Origin: Trametopsis cervina
Taxonomy: Eukaryota > Basidiomycota > Agaricomycetes > Polyporales > Irpicaceae
Assembly (NCBI GenBank): GCA_022385755.1
Contig: MU278395.1
Location: 1-64,000 of the forward strand
Length of the DNA stretch: 64,000 bases
Reading direction: 5' to 3'
Both the position numbers and the translations under genes were made by a program. Positions within the stretch are counted from its first letter, which is position 1. Each line of letters begins with the position of its first letter. Of this stretch, positions 13,047 through 24,100 are shown in pieces. Under the pieces are notes generated by a model that saw only the letters and a list, made by a program, of their open reading frames with translations, was not told the origin of the DNA and ran no database searches.

Positions 13047-16000
13047 ATGACTAAAGCGGTCTCGACTGGCGATGGGGAGTCGCGTTACATCACAGTCTCA
13101 GGTGAGCGTGGCTTTCCTCATCATGACTTTCATGGCTCACATTGTCACTGGTAGATATCCAATGTTCGAATCTCCCTGGCCGCGCAGCTAGATATTCGGT
13201 CAGCCTTGCGGTGGGAGGGACAAAGCGTCAAACTGCTGTGTCTAAACGTGCACCAAATCCGACGTGGAGTGAATCATTCTCTTGGTGAGTTTTGTTTTTT
13301 AGCAGCGGAGTTGTCCGTTAATTCGACATTCTAGCGCCGTCCCCAGGCGGTCATGTATGACTCTCACTCTCTGGAGGCACTCTAGAATCTGCTGTAAAAG
13401 GGCTATAGGCTCTGTTGACGTTGATATTGATCACAGATTAGACGGTCGCGTTGACCAAGGTAAAGGGCTTCGCAATTGTGTTCCTGGAAGCCGCACGACT
13501 GACATACACCAATACAGACGTTCTGCTAGAGCTAACGCTACGCAAACCTTCTAAGGTTGGAGTAACCTCCTCGCCAATAGCCGGTATGCTATGTAAAATC
13601 ACAGAACATTCCCGGAAGTCAATCATCGACGAAGTCGTAGCCGGGGCCGAAGATGATGCCGGTCGGCTGCGTGAGGCACCGGTGGTCGTGCAGGCAGTGG
13701 TTGGAGGAGCTTCAGGTGCAACGGCGAATATTGCTGAAGAAGATGTTGTCGCGTGGGAACCTGTGTTTGCGAGTATCCAGGCGTTTGCTGGCTTGGTCAA
13801 GGATCTATCCAAAGTGAGATTATATGTTGCCGTAGTTTCAGTGTGCTCATCACATATTTGTTCAGATTCACCCATACGCTCATGCTGCGATGACAGTCCT
13901 CTCGGTGGTACCAACGGCAAGTGCATTATGTCATCCCGCTGTGCAGTTGATATTAATTATGGAGCAGACGATCAACAATCAAATCAAGACTGACGAACAA
14001 CTCAAGAAGCTTGTTCTCACAATGAAGCGGGCGTATGAATTCGCCGACAAGGCATCCGCCCTGGAGCACATCGAACTCCACGCCGAGTTCTTTGAGAAGA
14101 TGGCACGCGCGACACTCGAGTGTGGAAATTTTATCAAGGAATATGTCGACAGTGGCAGCTTCGGTGAGTCACTCCTAGCTTCGTAGACACAGTACAAGGG
14201 TGGTCTCACTCATTTTCACTTCAGTCGCCCGCGTTATCAAAGGCATCATCTCTGATGCAGCGACAAAAGAGCAGATCGAGAACCACATGCAGGCCTTACT
14301 CTCCCTTATGGACCAGTTCAAGGAGAACAGTATTATACACACGGAGATCTTAACAGGGCGCATCTTACAGACCGCGGAGTCGATCCAAGGAGCAGTGGAC
14401 AAACTGAAGATCTCAGTAGTGCGCACGCTAGAGACGACAGAGTTAATTGCAACGGCAGTGGATCAACTGAGTAAGTGGCTTCAGGATTCTTACACTGCAC
14501 ATGTCTTACGTCTACGCAGCGGTAAAGAGCTATCTGGACGAGATGCGCTATGCTGATGGTGCAGGGTGCGTTGCCGAAAAGCGCTGTTTGGAAGGCACCC
14601 GTGTTCGCCTCCTCGATTCCATCACCGCGCGGTTACACGGAATACCCAACAATGGTCATGGCTCTGAGCGTATTCTGCTCCTTACCGGTGTCGCTGGGTC
14701 AGGCAAGTCTGCCATCGCACATGAGATCGCCCATCGGTTCAAGTCTCTTCATAGGCTGGGGGCATCCTTTTGCTTCAGCGCGTCTCATCTTGCGGAGCGA
14801 CCTGTAGATCGTTTGCTGAGTACGATCTCCCGGAATATGGCCGAGATGGACGAAGGATGGAGGGCCGCCCTGTTCGGTGTGATCAGGTCCGACAAGGAGC
14901 TGCGCATGACAAGGTCGCCGAAAGAGCAGTTTGATAACTTCATCGTGAAGCCGGCGCAGAAGCTCAGGTTCATAGGGCCTATCGTTGTCGTCATTGATGC
15001 TATAGATGAGGTTGCGGAGAAGGACCGCGACTCCCTGGTCAATTGTCTCACCCGCTTGGCAGAAGATAAGGACTTACCTTCCAACATCCGTTTCCTCATC
15101 ACATCACGCCCCGAACCTCGGATGGTCAGCGAATTGACGCAACTAGCCAATGTGGACGTCCAAAATATCCTAGATGAAACTACTGAGGTCGAGGACGACA
15201 TCCGCCTCTTCGTGGAGCATGAGCTCACATCAAAATTCCCTGAGCCAAAGAGGGTCGAGGTCAGAGAGCATTGGGCACCTCTTATAGTGGAACGAGCGGA
15301 GAATCTGTTCCAATGGGCTGCTACTGCCTGTGCATTCATCACACAGAAATCCGCGGGGTCAACGCCGGAGAAGAGGTTCCAGAAACTCCAGGAAGGAGGA
15401 CATTCCACGCTGTATACCTTGTATGAATCAATCCTTGACGAAATCGTCGAAAATACCGCGAAGGGCGATTCGTCGATATCCACGGCGGACATGATCGCGA
15501 AGGTCCGACGAGTACTAGCTCTGATTCTTACCGCACGCGAACCGCTACCTTGGACGACGTGGATAACGTTTTTGCAAGATGATAACACTTTACAAGACTT
15601 TTCGGAAGTGGTCCCGTTCCTGGGGTCTCTGCTTCGGGGCGCATCCGAAGGTGCGCCTGAACCCATACAGCCCCTGCATACGTCCTTCCGAGACTACATC
15701 ACTCTCCCTGACGGCACCTACACTATCGATATCGTGGTGGCGGAAACGACGCTGGCAACATTATCGTTTCTGGTGATGGAACGCAATCTAAAATTCAACA
15801 TCTGCAACCTCGAAACGTCACATATAGCAAACAAGGACGTCCCGGACCTTTCTGAGAGGATACAGCAGAACATCTCTCCTGCGTTGGCATACGCCTGCCG
15901 GTTTTGGACCTCTCATCTGGCGGCAACACCGCACAAGCAGTTTCCGCTTGGCTTGCTATTCTCATTCCTTGAGGAGAGGCTCTTCTTCTGGGTTGAAGTG

Positions 16001-18631
16001 GCATCTCTCCTCAGGATAGTCGGCCCCGCGTCTGTTGGGATCAAGGAGGCTCAGAAGTGGTCTCAGGTGCGTACATTGTGGATTGAATATGTGGACGGGA
16101 TTTCTCATAGGCAAACACGCAGACACTAGACCCTACCACGGACAAGCAGCTACCCGAACTGGCCAAGATGCTCGGCGAAGTCGACCAGTTTTTGTCGATG
16201 TGCATACCCGCGATATCCGTCTCCACCCCTCACCTCTACCTGTCCGCTCCAGCATACGTCCCCAACACGTCGTTCATACACCGCTGCTATTCTGAAATTT
16301 ACACTGGTGGTGTCCGTGTCATCAACAAGGAGGACGTGCGTTGGCCGGAGTGTATCCTTCGCGTTGTTACCGAAAGTATTATCCTTGACATTGCTGTCTC
16401 GCCTGATGGGCGTATCCTCGCGACGGCCCACGATGATAAGATGGTCAGGCTCTGGAATGTGGTGACCGGAGAGCGTGTGGGCGAGCCTTTGAAGGGCCAT
16501 ACAGATCAGGTCAAGTCGGTTGCATTCTCTCCCGACAGCAAGACCCTTGCCTCGGGCTCAGATGATTGCACTGTCCGCCTCTGGAACGCGGAGACTGGGA
16601 CGCATATAGGCGGTGCTCTCACAGGTCATGTATCGTCTGTCACGTCGGTAGCATTCTTGCAAGACAGTAAGACATTACTCTCGGGCTCAAACGACGGCAC
16701 AGTCCGGAGGTGGAATGGGTTAAGTGGAGAATTAGTTGGTGAAGCCCGTACACGTCATGGATATTCCGTCAAGTCAACCGCCTTCTCGCCGCATGGAAAG
16801 ATGTTGGCCATGGGGCTTGGGAATGGGTCAGTCCATGTTTCAACTATAGAGACAGGAAAGCTAGTGTATGCGCCTCTCGAGGGCCACACAGGTGACGTTC
16901 GGGTGGTCGCATTCTCGCAAGATGGCCAGACACTCGCATCTGGCAGTTTCGACAATGAAATCCGACTATGGGATGCAACAACCGGGCAGCCGAAGGGTGA
17001 TCCCCTTGAAGGTCACGAAAACTGGGTCGGATGTGTTGTGTTTTCCCCTGATGGGCGAATCCTTGCGTCAGGCTCGTGGGATCACAGTATACGGCTGTGG
17101 ACAGTACATACCGGGAAGCCAGTTGGTGATCCGCTCATTGGTCACTCCAGTGTAGTTTCCTCGCTTGCCTTCTGCCCTGACAACCAGAGCCTGGTCTCGG
17201 TCTCATGGGACAACACCATTCGGGTGTGGAAGACAGAGGCCATGCAGGCAGAAGACGTGCTCACCACTGGCCACAGTGATGCTGTCACTGCGGTCGCATT
17301 CTCGCCAAGTAATGAGATTGCAGCATCGGGGTCGCGCGATGGCACGGTCCGCTTGTGGGATGTTCGCACTGGGCGGCCTGTAGGAGAGCCTCTCCGTGGC
17401 CATACAAACGCGGTGACGTCAGTGGCGTTTTCCCCTGATGGGAGGACAATCGTGTCGGGCTCGCACGATCGCACCATTCGGCTCTGGAATACGCACACAG
17501 GACAGCCAATACGCAATCCCCTCGTTGGCCACTCTGACTGGGTTTCCTCTGTGGTGTTCTCCCCGGACAGCACAATCGTCGCATCAGGCTCGGATGACTA
17601 CACAATCCGGCTGTGGAGCGCGCTGACAGGCGAGCAGCTTGGACCGCCTCTGACTGGACACAGCAGTTTGGTGAAATCTGTTGCCTTCTCGCCGAATGGA
17701 CGCTGTCTTGCCTCGGGGTCAGCTGATAAGAAGATCATGCTGTGGGACAAGACGACGAGGGAGCGCATCGGCGAGCCTCTCTACCATGAGGCTCTCCGCC
17801 ATGGTGACTGGGTCTATTCAGTCGCCTTCTCGCCGATTGAGCAGATCATCGCATCAGGAGGGGACGACACCACTATTCGGCTGTGGCGCGTGGACACACG
17901 AGAGCTCATCGGTGCTCCTCTACTAGGTCACACTGGCCCTGTCTGCTCTGTTGCCTTTTCGCCCCGTGGAAAGATGCTTGTCTCCGGCTCGGGGGACGGG
18001 ACAATCCGTCTGTGGGACATCGCGACCTGCAAGCCCATCGGAGGCCCTCTCAGAGGACACACTGGCTGGGTCAACTCCGTCGCCTTCTCTCCAGACGGCG
18101 CAACCATTCTCTCCGGCTCGGACGACCACACGATTCGGCTGTGGCGTCTGCCCGTCGTCGACTCTACGTTTTCCGCTTACCACTCGTCTTCTGAAGTATC
18201 CCCCTCTCTCCATTCGCAAGTGGGAAGCAGTGTCGTAGTTGCCGATACACACTGCGACGACACTGTGGCCTCTGTCAGCATGTCTGTCACCAGTGCCGTC
18301 CTCAATGATGGTAGGTTCTTGCCTTCCACCATCCCCTCCCTAATCCGTGCACAGCTCATCTTTGATCACCCTGTCTGTTTCAGAGTCCTCATCAGCATCA
18401 GCTACATCACCAACGAGTCAGGACATTCTCAACACTGATTCATCAGACCCGGACAATGAAGGTGGCTATATGCTGGGCCCAAAGCGCGAACTCCTCTTCT
18501 GGGTTCCTCCAGACTATCGTAAGGGGCTTTGTAGAACCAGTACACAATGGGTTGCAGGTGCACGTTCTCTTCGTCTTGATCTTTCCCGCTTCGCGCATGG
18601 AGCAGGCTGGGACGGATGTCGAGGGCACTAA
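13047..18631 (+). CDS. NLR-type receptor 1: C2 - helical region - NACHT - 14 WD40 repeats
   Basis: A predicted STAND ATPase of 1,693 aa. Exons are 13047..13101, 13155..13284, 13335..13459, 13518..13813, 13866..13916, 13968..14163, 14225..14470, 14520..16066, 16123..18310 and 18384..18631. Residues 1-105 form a C2-like beta domain. Residues 110-360 are helical and resemble, by inference, the HeLo/MLKL-type bundles of fungal death effectors. The NACHT follows, with Walker A GVAGSGKS (423-430), Walker B IVVVIDAIDE (521-530) and an NIRFLITSR sensor motif. Fourteen WD40 repeats (about 969-1,570) would form two seven-bladed propellers, and a conserved tail contains LDLSRFAHG. Intron 13917-13967 would be GC-AG. 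It is 51 nt and open, so it may also be translated. The tandem paralogue at 21,162 shares every exon boundary. Known fungal relatives (HET-E/NWD type) act in non-self recognition; the ligand here is unknown. Confidence 0.92.
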
Positions 18632-19439
18632 TTTCAGCAGTTTGCATCCCCCCTACATGTACCAATCTTCTCTAGATCCGTCGCGTTGCTTTCGATATTA
18701 CGATCTCGGTCTTTCTATTTTTTATAATCATGCATTCTATTACTCCCTTTGACATTGCACGTACAATGAATAAGACTCAGGTCCCGGCCGCGCAATTGAG
18801 TGTGAGTACAAGATACAACCTCTATACCCGTCCTCCCGCGCGAGTACGCTTGAATTGTGGACATGCATCCGACTCTACTCATTCCTCGCATGTCCGATTA
18901 CACATTCCGCTGCTCCCTTCGATAGCTCGCCGACACTGCACGTGGGCCACAGAGCATTAGGCCCCCACAGAGCGCAAGCCCAAATTCTGCCCACTGCAAA
19001 CCCATGGCCCGATTTTCTAACGGGCAATAGTCCCGTGCCATCCTTCCACGTTACGCCTCGAAGTGGCGTGCCCCTCTTAATGTGCTGAATAACATACTGG
19101 GCCGTGCTTAAAAATCCGCACACACCGAATAGAGGGCCATTGAGACAGAACCAATTGTGGCAGGAGTAGAGTGAACGCTCGTGCCTGTGACTGCAGTGTT
19201 TCATAATCACTAAGTAAGTAATGGGCAGGGCGTAAATGACCATCCTTCCAAAGCTTCATTGTCGACTGAGATAAACTACCACCAACGGCCTTGATAGACA
19301 AGATCACTCATGCGGTGAGAAACCCCATCCCTGCTTCGCTGCCGCAGCAGGCATCGCAGGTCCCTGCGACGAATCGATAATGCAGTAATAGCGAGTAAGA
19401 GAAAAGTTGAGTACGCACCTCAACGTAGCGGATAGCGTG
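18632..19439. other. Spacer 3' of NLR 1, no gene seen
   Basis: No frame has a domain, conserved motif or supportable splice structure. The stretch probably holds the 3' UTR and terminator of the first NLR gene. Confidence 0.45.
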
Positions 19440-19800
19440 CAAGGCACTCACCCAGTTCTCTTCTATTTCGCCAGATCCCTTTGCCCTCCAAAACCGTGAA
19501 CTTGCCGCTCCCAAGTTCCACGCCCACCACAACCGTCTCCTCCGCTTACTACACTCCTCACACGCCCTAGCCCTCGTTTGCCCGCAGCATGGACACGGCC
19601 TGACTCCTCCCCGAGTAAGTCATATCTGTTCTCGCCCATTGTGGACGTTAGCGTGTATGCCGAGAATCGACAGACGAACAGACCCTGTCCGTTGCTGACT
19701 TGAGAGTGTTCGTGTGTCGAACAAGGTGAAGCCTACGGCATTCAAGGGCAGTCGCGGCCTATATTGCGCACAACGCGGATTCAACATGGGTGCGGACAAT
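19440..19800. repeat. Repeat fragment C (tail of unit A)
   Basis: The stretch aligns with 5,040-5,290 of unit A. Shared blocks include CTCCTCACACGCCCTAGCCC and GAGAATCGACAGACG. Unit B lacks this tail, so C derives from an A-like copy. It lies between the two NLR genes, which shows that the NLR duplication and the methyltransferase repeat array are interleaved. Confidence 0.75.
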
Positions 19801-19837
19801 GTATCAGTCGAAATACCTCGGACTTCCTCTGAATAAC

Positions 19838-20250
19838 AATAGATAACTCACAGCAAGTTGGAAGGTACTGGGGCCACATACCCGGGTACGAACACGAGGC
19901 GATCTGCCCGACCTGCGACGAAGAAGGATCAATAGTGCACATACTGGAAGAATGCAACTTGATGACCCGCGCGCGTGTCTGGCAACTAGCAGAATCTGCC
20001 TGGCTGGGGAAAGCACCACGCGTGGCCCAACCTACACCTGGGCAGCGTTTTGAAAGCAGCCCTCGCAGAGTTCAAAGAATAGGGCGGCAGGGGCGCGCCT
20101 CGCGCCATCAGGCTCTACTGCATCCTCAACACAGGATCCGCGCGCCTGGTATGGAAAGTCAGATGCAGCAGACAATCCCGTAACGAGGACAAGCTAGACC
20201 GAGACCCTACTCCCCTCAAAATCAATAATCGGTGGCGCACTGCAATAAAC
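19838..20250 (+). mobile_element. Relic of a non-LTR retrotransposon (RT zinc-binding / C-terminal end)
   Basis: One frame (about 19,838-20,055) encodes the zinc-knuckle region found after RNase H or RT in fungal LINE-like proteins: ICPTCDEEGSIVHILEEC, a CxxC followed by HxxxxC. After a +/-1 frameshift near 20,060 the protein continues as a stretch with APRAIRLYCILNTGSARLVW and later NNRWRTAIN. Both resemble the C-terminal part of these elements. An in-frame TAG near 20,083 and the frameshift make it inactive. No upstream RT domain is present, as expected for an old 5'-truncated fragment. Element borders cannot be fixed. Confidence 0.75.
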
Positions 20251-20619
20251 ATTCGAGGGCCAGGAGAAATCTATCAATACCAGATAGGAAGGGGATAACC
20301 AAGTCTCAAACTTTGTGCGTAAATGCATTTTTACCCCTCTCATCGAATCGACTGGTGCCCTGACCTCAAGATCGCGTTCACCTGGGCGGAACAGCGAAGG
20401 CCGCGTTGCGAACTAGCCGACTCATCAGTGTGCGCTGACGTCGAGCGAAAAAAAGTCGTACATGGAGAGACACCATGCGCTCAACGTCGGGTGAGGCGAC
20501 ACGATGATAACATATTTGCGGCCCTGAAACATCGGAGTAGTGTCTGTGCTTGTTGTAGGTTATTGACACACAAGCGTATGGCTTTCGTGTGCTGTTTGTT
20601 GCCTCACAGTCTGTAGAAT

Positions 20620-21161
20620 GCGAGTGGATAAGAGGTATAAGGGCGGCGAGTGCTTTCTGGTCTCAACGAGTGGCGTTAGTACAAACTTCCATAAAACAAC
20701 TCGGCGCACCATCCAACTTTGCTCTGCAGTGCAACGTCTGATACCGGAAAATGGGGCGCATTGAGAGTCAGCCTGATAGGACGACGTCTGGTGTTTGTGA
20801 TCTTCATGAGAAAAATGAGGGCAAGCGGGCTAATAGAGGTCGACTACAGACTTGAACGCGCACGTCTGCAGAGGCGCTACTCCTTGGTGGCGTGAGAGTG
20901 CGCTACATATGGGATGTAACACGTGATACCACATCTCTAGCGCCATCATCGCTGCCTGTATAACCTCGAGAATGATAGGGCACAGCTTCACCAACAAGGT
21001 TCAGTCAGATAAGACGCCTTCCACTACGTTTTTCCCCCCACGGTCATGCGCTGGCGTCTCGGTCGTGTCACCGGTAGCATTGCTTGCGATGTCTGTCTGC
21101 AACCGCATACTTCCCTTTCCCTCGATCGCCCTCCTCAACAAGCCAGAGCTCGTATCTCGCT
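20620..21161. repeat. Duplicated 5' flank of NLR gene 2
   Basis: This is the counterpart of 12,400-13,046. Similarity runs up to the start codon, including a shared ACAAGGTTCAGTC block and a CCACGGTCATxC(A/G)CTGG block, so the promoter and 5' UTR were duplicated with the gene. The 370 bp before it (20,250-20,620) show no gene. Confidence 0.7.
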
Positions 21162-24100
21162 ATGACGGCAGTGGGATTGAGCAGCGATAGTACACTGTGT
21201 TACATCACAGTCTCAAGTGAGTGAGTCATTGCCCATCTCAACCTCCATTGCTCACACTGTCATCGATAGGCATCCGATGTTTCAACCTTCCTGACGATGC
21301 GGCCAGGTATTGGGTTGTACTCTCAATTCCCGGGGTCGAGCTTAAGACTGCCCTGTCCGAACGTACACGAAATCCCATTTGGAGTGAAGAGTTCTCGCAG
21401 TGAGTTTTTCTCTTTGGGCTGGTAATCATACATTGATTCGTCGTTTTAGTGCTGTGCATAGGCCGTCTTCGATAAGCCTCACTGTATGGAAACATCACAG
21501 ACTCCGCCGAAATGACTGCGTAGGCTCTGTTCATATTAACATCGATCACAGACTAGAAGGTGACGTTGACCAAGGTATTAAAAAGTATTGCAACACTATT
21601 CCTTGAACCTGCGTCACTCACACAGATCAATCTAGACATTCCGCTGGACCTAGCGCTACGCAGATCTTCTGAAACCGGATTACGGCCTTCACCGAGAGCC
21701 ACCATCCGGTGCAAAATCACAGAAAAATCAAAGGCTCAAATCAACAAGCAAGTCGTATCTGATGCTGAAGCTGATGTCAGTCGGCTGCGCGAGGCACCAG
21801 TAGCGGTGCGGGCAGTGCTTGGAGTTTCGGGTGCAACGTCGAAGATTATCGAAGAAGATGTTATCGCGTGGGAACCTGTGATTGAGGGTATCCGGGCGTT
21901 CGCTGGCTTGGTAAAGGACATATCCAATGTACGTCCGGCCATTCCTGCCGTTTCAGTGGCCTGATTACACTTTTTCTCAGATCCATCCATACGCTCACGC
22001 TGCAATGACGGTCTTCTCCGTGATGCCAACAGTAGGTGTATCACGTCAATCCGCTTTGCAGCTGGTTTTAACGATGGAGTAGTTGATTAACAATCAACTC
22101 AAAACTGATGAGCAGCTCAAGAAGCTTGTTCACACAATGAAGCGGGCGTATGAATTTGTCAACAACGCATCCGCTCTGGAGCACATCAAGCTCCACGCCG
22201 AATTCTTCGAAAAGATGGCACGTGCAACGCTCGAATGCGGCAACTTTATCAAGGAATATGTCAATAGCGACAGCTTCGGTAGGCCAATACTGGCTTCTCA
22301 GGTACACAAAAGGTGCTGACTCACGCATCTTTGCTTCAGCCGCACGAGCGATCAAAGGCATGATCTCCGACAAAGCGCGAACACAAATGGAGAATCACAT
22401 CTTGGCCTTATGCTCGCATATGGACCAATTTAAGGAGGATGGTGCTGTACTCACGGAAATTTCAGTACTGCGGACCTTGGACGTGACGGAGTCTATCGCA
22501 GCAGTAGTGGATGAACAAGGTTAGTGGTTTGAAAATTACCGCAATATACAGCTCTCACATCTACTCAGCGGCGAAGAGCTATCTGGACGATATGCGCTAC
22601 GCCGCCGATGCAGGATGTGTTCCAGAAAAGCGGTGCCTAGGAGGCACTCGTCTCCGACTTCTCCGATCCATTATCGACCAGCTACACGGAGTGGTCGCGG
22701 AGGGGGAACAGCCAAAGCGAATAGTGTTGCTGACTGGCGTTGCTGGATCGGGCAAGTCCGCTGTGGCCCATGAGATTGCGCACTACTTTAGGTCCCTTCA
22801 CAGGCTCGGAGGGTCTTTTTGCTTCAATGCGTCCCGTCAGACTGAACTGTCTTTAGACCGTTTTCTGAGCACGATCTCCCGAGGTCTAGCGGATCTGGAT
22901 TCCGGCTGGAGGAATGCACTCGTGGAAGTAATCAAGCCGGCCAAGGACATCCGTACTACGCGCTCGCCGAAACAGCAGTACGAGGATTTCATTTTGAAGC
23001 CGGCTCAGAAGCTCGAGTTCGTAGGACCGATCGTCGTGGTCATCGATGCAATAGACGAAGTGGCGGAGAATGATCGCGACTCCCTGATAGAATGTCTCGT
23101 CCGCTTGGCGGAAGATGAGAAACTACCTGCCAACATCCGTTTCCTCATCACCTCACGCACCGAACCTCGTATGGTCGACGAACTCACGCAACTGCCTCAT
23201 GTGGTTATTCAAAGTATCTCCGATGAAACTTTCGCTTTCGAGATTGGAAGCGACATCGGCCTCTTTGTAGAGCATGCGCTCACAGCGAAATTTCCCGAGC
23301 CGAAGAGAGCCGCGATTAGGGAAAACTGGGCTCCTTTTATAGTCGCGCGCGCAGAGAATCTGTTCCAATGGGCTGCTACTGCCTGCGCATTTATTACACA
23401 GAAATCAGCTGGTTCAACACCAGAGAAGAGGTTCCTTACACTCAAGCAAGGAGGCCATTCCACGCTGTATGGCTTGTATGAAACAATCATCGGCGAAATC
23501 GTCGAAACTACTACGAAGGGCGACCCGTCCGTATCCAAAGCGGACATTATTGCGAAAATCCGACGCGTCCTAGCTCTGATTCTTACAGCACGCGAACCGC
23601 TAACGTGGAGGGCGTGGACAGCTTTGTTGTTAGATGATAACGCTCTACAAGATTTCTTAGAAGTGGTTCCGTTCCTAGGGTCTTTGCTTCGGGGCGCATC
23701 TGAACTCGCATCCGCACCCATACAGCCCTTACATACATCCTTCCGAGACTACACCACCCTCCCGGTTGGCTCCCACTCGTACACTGTCGACACCTTGGCG
23801 GCCGAGACGACACTGGCGACATTGTCGTTCGTCGTGATGAAAAACGGCCTGAATTTCAATATATGTGGTCTAGAAACGTCGTATCGCGCAAACAAGGACG
23901 TTCCGGACCTCGCTGGAAGAATGCAGCGAAGCATCTCTCCTGCTTTGACATACGTCTGCCAGTTTTGGACCTCTCATCTGACGGCAACGCCGCACAAACA
24001 GTATCTGATTGAGGCGCTGTTTTCATTCCTGGAACAAAGGTTGCTATTTTGGATCGAAGTGATGTCTCTTCTACGGATGACTGGCTCTGCTTCTGCTGGG

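Noticed and set aside
14785..15666. 293-codon minus-strand ORF
   Set aside because: It lies antisense to the NACHT-coding exon and mirrors its codon pattern, so it is a shadow frame.
12900..20980. CRISPR-like or tandem short repeats
   Set aside because: The repetition here is segmental duplication and WD40 codon repetition; no regularly spaced direct repeats with unique spacers were seen.
22080..22082. In-frame TAG suggesting that NLR gene 2 is a pseudogene
   Set aside because: The TAG is the acceptor end of a 51-nt GT-AG segment whose removal restores the same joint as in NLR 1. All other exons are open and phase-compatible.
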